DNA of 9,683 nt from an uncultured Lachnospiraceae bacterium (GTDB lineage Bacteria > Bacillota > Clostridia > Lachnospirales > Lachnospiraceae): contig CAMNQN010000127.1 of the NCBI GenBank assembly GCA_946549155.1, positions 1 to 9,683 on the forward strand, written 5' to 3'. Below the pieces are notes generated by a model. That model was not told the DNA's origin, ran no database searches, and saw nothing but the letters and a program-made list of their open reading frames with translations. Positions 6,527 through 9,683 of this stretch are shown here, in pieces. Position 1 is the first letter of the stretch. Each line of letters begins with the position of its first letter. Made by a program: the position numbers and the translations under genes.

Positions 6527-8161
6527 ATGAGAAAAAAGAGAATGACAGGGTTTTTTATGGCTGCTTTGTTGAGTTTGGCAGGGGCTGTTTCTGTGCCGGC
6601 TGCCTTTGAACCGTCCACAGAGACTTCCTATAATATGGCAGTGCAGAGCCAGGACGCCTTAGACGGCCTGGATGTGACGGTGAAGGAGCGGACGGTTTCC
6701 GCTATGACCAATCTTTTCGCGGAAAAGGATGTGGAGCTGAAGGTATCCGGAATCAAAGGCTCTTCCCTGAAGGCGGATATGAGGGTCACCACGGAGGAGA
6801 GCAGCATAGAAAGCTATTATCGGGACGGCTATTATTACACAACCACCTCGGAGGGAAACATCAAGAAACAGATGGAGCGCAGCGAGATGTGGGAGAAAAT
6901 CAATTCCCATATTTACCTGGATATGACCAGCAATTATTTAAAAATGCTTTGCTCTGAGACGGCCGGGGACGGCACGGTTACCTACCGATTTGCCGCCACA
7001 CCGGAGACGCTGGGGGATTACTCCAGAAAGCTTTTGGGAGGCTCCTCCCGGGATCAGGGCGTGGTGATTGATTCTTTGCAGGGCACCATGAAAACAGATA
7101 AAGAGGGCCATGTACTGGAGCGGGACATTGATATGATCTATACGGTTACCAGCGGTGATTCTTCGGAGACCTTTTTAAGCAATATTGAGGCAGATTTCCG
7201 GCAGGGCGGGGAGATGGTGAATGTGGCGCTTCCGGTGCTGTCGGGCTATAAGGAGCTGGAGCCGGAGAAACCGGCGGAGACCATCACGCCTTTGGTGCGT
7301 ACCGTGTACGTGACGGCGGATGTGAATGTGCGGGCCTCCGGGGATCTTGGCGCTGTGATTTTAGGCGGTTTTAGTGCCGGAAGCGGCGTTACCCAGACCG
7401 GATATACCAGCGGCGGCTGGATTCAGGTGCAGTATAAGGAAGCTACCGGATATATCTGGGGCGAATACGTCAGCGAGACAAAGCCGGTAATTACCATCAG
7501 TGGAAGCGGCACCATGTATGCGGTGGCGGACGTGAATATCCGAAGCAGATACGGTTCTGACGGGGAGATTTTGGGTGTTCTTGCAAAAGGCCAGAGCATT
7601 GACATCACCGGTACCACAGACAATGGATGGGTGCGGGTAAAATATCTGGGCCATGTGGGGTATATTTTTGGGGATTACCTGTCCTGGTCCGAGCCGGTGA
7701 CCCAAAATTACGTGGAAAACGGCCGCATCAGCGGCGTGGTCACAGAGGCGTCCTACGGGTCTTTGACGATTCAGCGGGACGACGGCCAGGGAATCGCACT
7801 GTTTAATACCGTCTACGCGGAGCTGGAGCTGGCAGATACCATTTATACGGGCGACTGGGTGGAAATTTACTATTCCGGTTCCGGAGCACCCTATACTGCG
7901 TCCCGGGTGGTGGATTCCATCAGCCACGAGGACGGGGAGGAGCCTGTAGCCTGTACCGTGGACGGCGTGGTGGCCTTCATCAGCGGCGGCAAGCTGGAAC
8001 TGAGCTGTTCCGACGGCATATACCGGATCTTTGATATTTCCGAGGCGGACATCGAGCGGCCCGCCCGGCCGAAGGAAGGCGAGTACGTGATGGTAACCTG
8101 GATGTCCGCCACAGGAGGAGCGGAAACCCGGAATATTCACGCGATCCGGATTATGGGATGA
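6527..8161 (+). CDS. Secreted protein with two SH3b domains and two C-terminal beta domains, function unknown
   Basis: I do not recognise a specific function. The 544 residues start with a Sec signal peptide (basic MRKKR, a hydrophobic core to about residue 24, and small residues VPAA at the cut site). There is no lipobox Cys, so it is probably exported and not a lipoprotein. Residues 30-240 form a beta-rich domain with YYRDGYYYTTTSEG, resembling DUF6612/LolA-type extracellular proteins; that assignment is tentative. Two bacterial SH3 domains follow at 258-317 and 329-388 (ADVNVRAS and ADVNIRSR, then GW and GYIWGEY or GYIFGDY). Such domains usually bind cell-wall peptidoglycan or peptides. 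Residues 399-464 and 475-544 are two similar small beta domains. No hydrolase domain is seen. AAGGAG at 6515-6520 lies 6 nt before the ATG, 14 nt after hisIE, with no promoter between them, so it appears to belong to the his transcript. Confidence 0.85.
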   Translation: MRKKRMTGFFMAALLSLAGAVSVPAAFEPSTETSYNMAVQSQDALDGLDVTVKERTVSAMTNLFAEKDVELKVSGIKGSSLKADMRVTTEESSIESYYRDGYYYTTTSEGNIKKQMERSEMWEKINSHIYLDMTSNYLKMLCSETAGDGTVTYRFAATPETLGDYSRKLLGGSSRDQGVVIDSLQGTMKTDKEGHVLERDIDMIYTVTSGDSSETFLSNIEADFRQGGEMVNVALPVLSGYKELEPEKPAETITPLVRTVYVTADVNVRASGDLGAVILGGFSAGSGVTQTGYTSGGWIQVQYKEATGYIWGEYVSETKPVITISGSGTMYAVADVNIRSRYGSDGEILGVLAKGQSIDITGTTDNGWVRVKYLGHVGYIFGDYLSWSEPVTQNYVENGRISGVVTEASYGSLTIQRDDGQGIALFNTVYAELELADTIYTGDWVEIYYSGSGAPYTASRVVDSISHEDGEEPVACTVDGVVAFISGGKLELSCSDGIYRIFDISEADIERPARPKEGEYVMVTWMSATGGAETRNIHAIRIMG

Positions 8162-8175
8162 GTGCTGTCCTGTTT

Positions 8176-8223
8176 GTGTTTTGTTAAGGAAGAGGACGCA
8201 GGATGAGGAACAAAACACCTGCG
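8176..8223. repeat. Inverted repeat after the SH3 gene, possible transcript end
   Basis: GTGTTTTGTT (8176-8185) and AACAAAACAC (8209-8218) are perfect inverted copies around a 23-nt loop. A second pair, CGCAGG (8197-8202) with CCTGCG (8218-8223), overlaps it by one base and would compete with it. No T-run follows, so this is not a standard intrinsic terminator. It is the only candidate for ending the his/SH3 transcript before the next promoter. Confidence 0.5.
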
Positions 8224-8269
8224 CAATAAGCTGATTTAACGTTTTCCTTTGATTTTTCAGGGTAAAGTA

Positions 8270-8298
8270 TTGACTTTGTAAAGTCGGGATAGTAAAAT
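8270..8298 (+). promoter_or_regulatory. SigA-type promoter of the liv leader and operon
   Basis: TTGACT (8270-8275) and TAAAAT (8293-8298) are 17 nt apart, each one base off consensus. Transcription would start near 8305. The palindrome GACTTTGTAAAGTC (8272-8285) overlaps the -35 box. Confidence 0.75.
8272..8285 (+). promoter_or_regulatory. Palindrome over the liv -35 box, possible operator
   Basis: GACTTT and AAAGTC flank the centre GT as a perfect 6+2+6 inverted repeat. A further AAAGT (8264-8268) also mirrors the ACTTT inside it. The position over the -35 box suits a repressor site. The regulator is unknown and chance is possible. Confidence 0.35.
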
Positions 8299-8319
8299 AG
8301 ATAAAAAGCTATCGGTAAT

Positions 8320-8400
8320 ATGTTATCGGTACTTTGCATACCTGTTTCCTGGACAGGCAGTTTTCCTGGATTTATCTCTGATGCAGCTTTCCTGCGATGA
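8320..8400 (+). CDS. Possible 26-residue leader peptide
   Basis: The frame ATG TTA TCG GTA CTT TGC ATA CCT GTT gives MLSVLCIPVSWTGSF and continues to a TGA at 8398. Five of residues 2-9 are Leu, Val or Ile, which would suit attenuation of a branched-chain amino acid transporter. Against it, there is no clear Shine-Dalgarno sequence before the ATG, and the peptide ends almost 200 nt before the terminator. It is listed only as a candidate. Confidence 0.18.
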   Translation: MLSVLCIPVSWTGSFPGFISDAAFLR

Positions 8401-8590
8401 ACTGTCTGAGACTTCTTCAGAGAGTGAGGTCTTCAGGGCGGATTCATTGTGAAACAATCAGCAGGTGCCATATACACGGAGCACACGGAACTGGGTTCTT
8501 TGATGCGAAGCAAAGATACGATGGCGGCGTGTGATTACATTCGGAACCATGTCCGCAGAACAAAAGAACGTGTACGGAAGATAGGATCAG

Positions 8591-8631
8591 AAGGCAAAGA
8601 CGCCACAGAAAGGTGTTCTTTGCCTTTTTTT
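8591..8631 (+). terminator. Strong intrinsic terminator inside the liv leader
   Basis: The arms 8591-8604 (AAGGCAAAGACGCC) and 8612-8626 (GGTGTTCTTTGCCTT) pair over 14 bp with one G-U pair and one bulged base, around the 7-nt loop ACAGAAA. A run of seven T (8625-8631) follows. It ends 101 nt before the livG start codon, so it should control read-through into livG or end a separate small RNA. Confidence 0.88.
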
Positions 8632-8721
8632 AAAACGAAATTTATGATGTTATGGGGAAAATCGCAGGTGCACATGGGAGAACAGGAAAAAAGCGGACGG
8701 GCGGACAGCAGCCTGTCGGAG

Positions 8722-8726
8722 AGGAG
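8722..8726 (+). promoter_or_regulatory. Ribosome binding site deciding the TTG start of livG
   Basis: AGGAG within GGAGAGGAG lies 6 nt before the TTG at 8733. The in-frame ATG at 8652 has no such site and would add 27 Gly/Lys/Arg-rich residues not expected in LivG. Confidence 0.75.
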
Positions 8727-8732
8727 AAAGCA

Positions 8733-9515
8733 TTGAGTACATGTCTAAAAATAAGTGGCCTGGAGATGCAGTTTAAGGGTGTGAAAGCAGTACAGAACGT
8801 TTCCATGGAACTGGAGGCGGGAGGGCTGTATGCGCTGATCGGCACCAACGGGGCGGGAAAGACCACGATTATCAATATGATATCCGGAGTCTTAAAGCCC
8901 ACCTCCGGAATGATTGCCTATTTCGGAGAGGATATCACCGGTCTGCGTCCCGACAAAATCGCCCGCATGGGCATCACCAGGACCTACCAGAATCTTCGTC
9001 TGTTTAAGAAAATGACAGTGCTGGATAATGTGCTCATGGGAGCCCAGATGCACAGTGACTGCGGTGCATGGCAGTCCATTTTTCAGACCGGGAAATTTTA
9101 CCGTTCCGAGGAGGCTATGTGCAGGCAGGCCCGAAAGATGCTGGATATCATGGGAATTTCGGCCTTCGAAAAGGAAATGGCAGGCTCTCTTCCCTACGGA
9201 AATCAGAGAAAACTGGAGATTGCCAGAATCCTGGCCAGCAGTCCTAAGCTTCTTTTGCTGGATGAGCCGGCGGCGGGAATGAATCCCCAGGAGAGCAGGG
9301 AGCTGGTGGAGATTATCCGGAAGATCCGTCAGGAGTTTGATCTGACCATTCTGCTGATTGAGCATGACATGAAGGTGGTCATGAATCTCTGCGAATATAT
9401 TTACTGTATGGCGGCGGGGGAGGTTATTGCCAGCGGACAGCCGGAGGAAATCCGGCAGAATCCCAGGGTGATTGAAGCTTATTTAGGAAAGAGGGCAAGA
9501 AATGCTGCAAATTAA
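8733..9515 (+). CDS. livG: Branched-chain amino acid ABC transporter ATP-binding protein LivG
   Basis: LivG is one of two cytoplasmic ATPases that power high-affinity import of leucine, isoleucine and valine, or related substrates, with permeases LivH and LivM. Starting at TTG gives 260 residues, the usual LivG length. Motifs in order are Walker A GTNGAGKTT (37-45), Q-loop Gln86 (TYQNLRLF), signature LPYGNQRKLEIAR (153-165) in the LivG style, Walker B LLLLDEPAAGMNP (173-185) and the switch His211 (LLIEHDMKVV). All ATPase residues are intact. The ending, with VIEAYLG, is typical of the family. It overlaps livF by 14 nt. No binding-protein or permease gene precedes it, so those must follow livF or lie elsewhere. 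Expression probably depends on the upstream leader and terminator. The real substrate cannot be read from the ATPase. Confidence 0.93.
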   Translation: MSTCLKISGLEMQFKGVKAVQNVSMELEAGGLYALIGTNGAGKTTIINMISGVLKPTSGMIAYFGEDITGLRPDKIARMGITRTYQNLRLFKKMTVLDNVLMGAQMHSDCGAWQSIFQTGKFYRSEEAMCRQARKMLDIMGISAFEKEMAGSLPYGNQRKLEIARILASSPKLLLLDEPAAGMNPQESRELVEIIRKIRQEFDLTILLIEHDMKVVMNLCEYIYCMAAGEVIASGQPEEIRQNPRVIEAYLGKRARNAAN

Positions 9516-9683
9516 AGATTTATGTGTGAAATACGATAACATTCAGGTGCTCCACGGCATTTCCCTGGAAATCCGGGAGGGGGAGCTGGTGGCGTTAATT
9601 GGCGCCAACGGGGCGGGAAAGACCACCACGCTGACGACGATTTCCGGCGTGAAGCGTTCCTTTGCCGGGGAGATCCTCTATGA
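9502..9683 (+). CDS. livF: Branched-chain amino acid ABC transporter ATP-binding protein LivF, 3' end cut by the window
   Basis: LivF is the second ATPase of the Liv-type importer and pairs with LivG. Only the first 60 codons are inside the window. They read MLQIKDLCVKYDNIQVLHGI and continue into Walker A GANGAGKTT (34-42), followed by TLTTISGV, the typical LivF N-terminus. The ATG lies inside the last codons of livG (14-nt overlap) behind the purine-rich GGAAAGAGGG, which points to translational coupling. Walker B and the signature motif lie beyond the window end. Confidence 0.93.
   Translation, partial: MLQIKDLCVKYDNIQVLHGISLEIREGELVALIGANGAGKTTTLTTISGVKRSFAGEILY

Larger units (their letters stand above)
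8305..8631 (+). ncRNA. Structured leader RNA of the livG operon, candidate attenuator or riboswitch
   Basis: This is the RNA between the expected start (about 8305) and the T-run of the terminator, roughly 325 nt. Possible hairpins include CCTGT/ACAGG (8341-8345 with 8353-8357), CTGAGAC with GTCTTCAG (8406-8412 with 8429-8436, one bulge), ATTGT-GAA-ACAAT (8446-8458), TCTTTG/CAAAGA (8497-8502 with 8511-8516) and GCGG/CCGC (8524-8527 with 8553-8556). GTTCTTTG (8495-8502) recurs in the terminator 3' arm (8615-8622), and GCAAAGA (8510-8516) recurs in its 5' arm (8594-8600), so the hairpins can exchange partners. I see no T-box core and do not recognise a riboswitch class. It might instead be a free-standing small RNA. 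Secondary structure was judged by eye only. Confidence 0.5.

Noticed and set aside
8305..8631. T-box riboswitch reading a branched-chain tRNA
   Set aside because: The context is suggestive, but I find no AGGGTGGNACCGCG-like core and no TGGN-bearing antiterminator just before the terminator. AGGGCGG at 8435-8441 is too little.
8652..8732. livG starting at the ATG at 8652
   Set aside because: There is no Shine-Dalgarno sequence, and the extra 27 residues are unlike any LivG N-terminus. TTG at 8733 has AGGAG at the right distance and gives the standard 260-residue length.
8449..8736. 95-residue open frame starting with GTG upstream of livG
   Set aside because: It has no ribosome binding site, runs straight through the terminator hairpin and the livG start, and its product is low-complexity basic with no recognisable motif. 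The region is better explained as leader RNA.
1..9683. Mobile element, phage defence island or CRISPR array
   Set aside because: There is no transposase, integrase, regularly spaced repeat array or terminal repeat, and base composition and codon style look even across the window.

Overview
The window looks like chromosomal DNA from a moderately GC-rich anaerobic Firmicute of the Lachnospiraceae/Clostridia type. The grounds are the paired HisZ plus short-form HisG, a RecU resolvase, strong AGGAGG-type ribosome binding sites, consensus SigA-like promoters and the style of the predicted proteins. All genes lie on the + strand. The organism assignment is an inference from protein character, not from a database search.

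Layout. (1) 1-1261: the C-terminal part of an RluA-family rRNA pseudouridine synthase, overlapped for 68 nt by recU (Holliday junction resolvase). (2) 1258-1286: a promoter that matches the SigA consensus exactly (TTGACA, 17 nt, TATAAT). Its -35 box overlaps the recU stop codon. (3) 1338-6512: a compact histidine operon, hisZ-hisG-hisD-hisB-hisIE. The hisIE product carries an extra N-terminal domain that resembles HisF but lacks HisF catalytic and phosphate-binding residues. (4) 6527-8161: 14 nt after hisIE, a secreted protein with two bacterial SH3 domains and two similar C-terminal beta domains. It has no promoter of its own that I can see. (5) 8162-8732: a 571-nt stretch without a convincing ordinary gene. 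It holds an inverted repeat, a second good promoter (TTGACT, 17 nt, TAAAAT) with an overlapping palindrome, a transcribed leader of about 325 nt and a strong intrinsic terminator. (6) 8733-9683: livG, started by TTG, and the first 60 codons of livF, the two ATPases of a branched-chain amino acid type ABC importer.

How the parts work together. HisZ and HisG form the ATP phosphoribosyltransferase that starts histidine synthesis. HisE and HisI do steps 2 and 3, HisB dehydrates imidazole glycerol phosphate, and HisD makes histidine from histidinol. The genes hisA, hisF, hisH, hisC and a histidinol-phosphatase are absent here and must be elsewhere if the pathway is complete.

The two most interesting items are the HisF-like probable pseudoenzyme fused to HisIE, and the liv leader. 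The leader has a terminator about 100 nt before livG and repeated complementary segments upstream that could form competing hairpins, as in attenuation or a riboswitch. I could not match the leader to a known riboswitch or T-box class. No mobile element, CRISPR array, tRNA or rRNA was seen.
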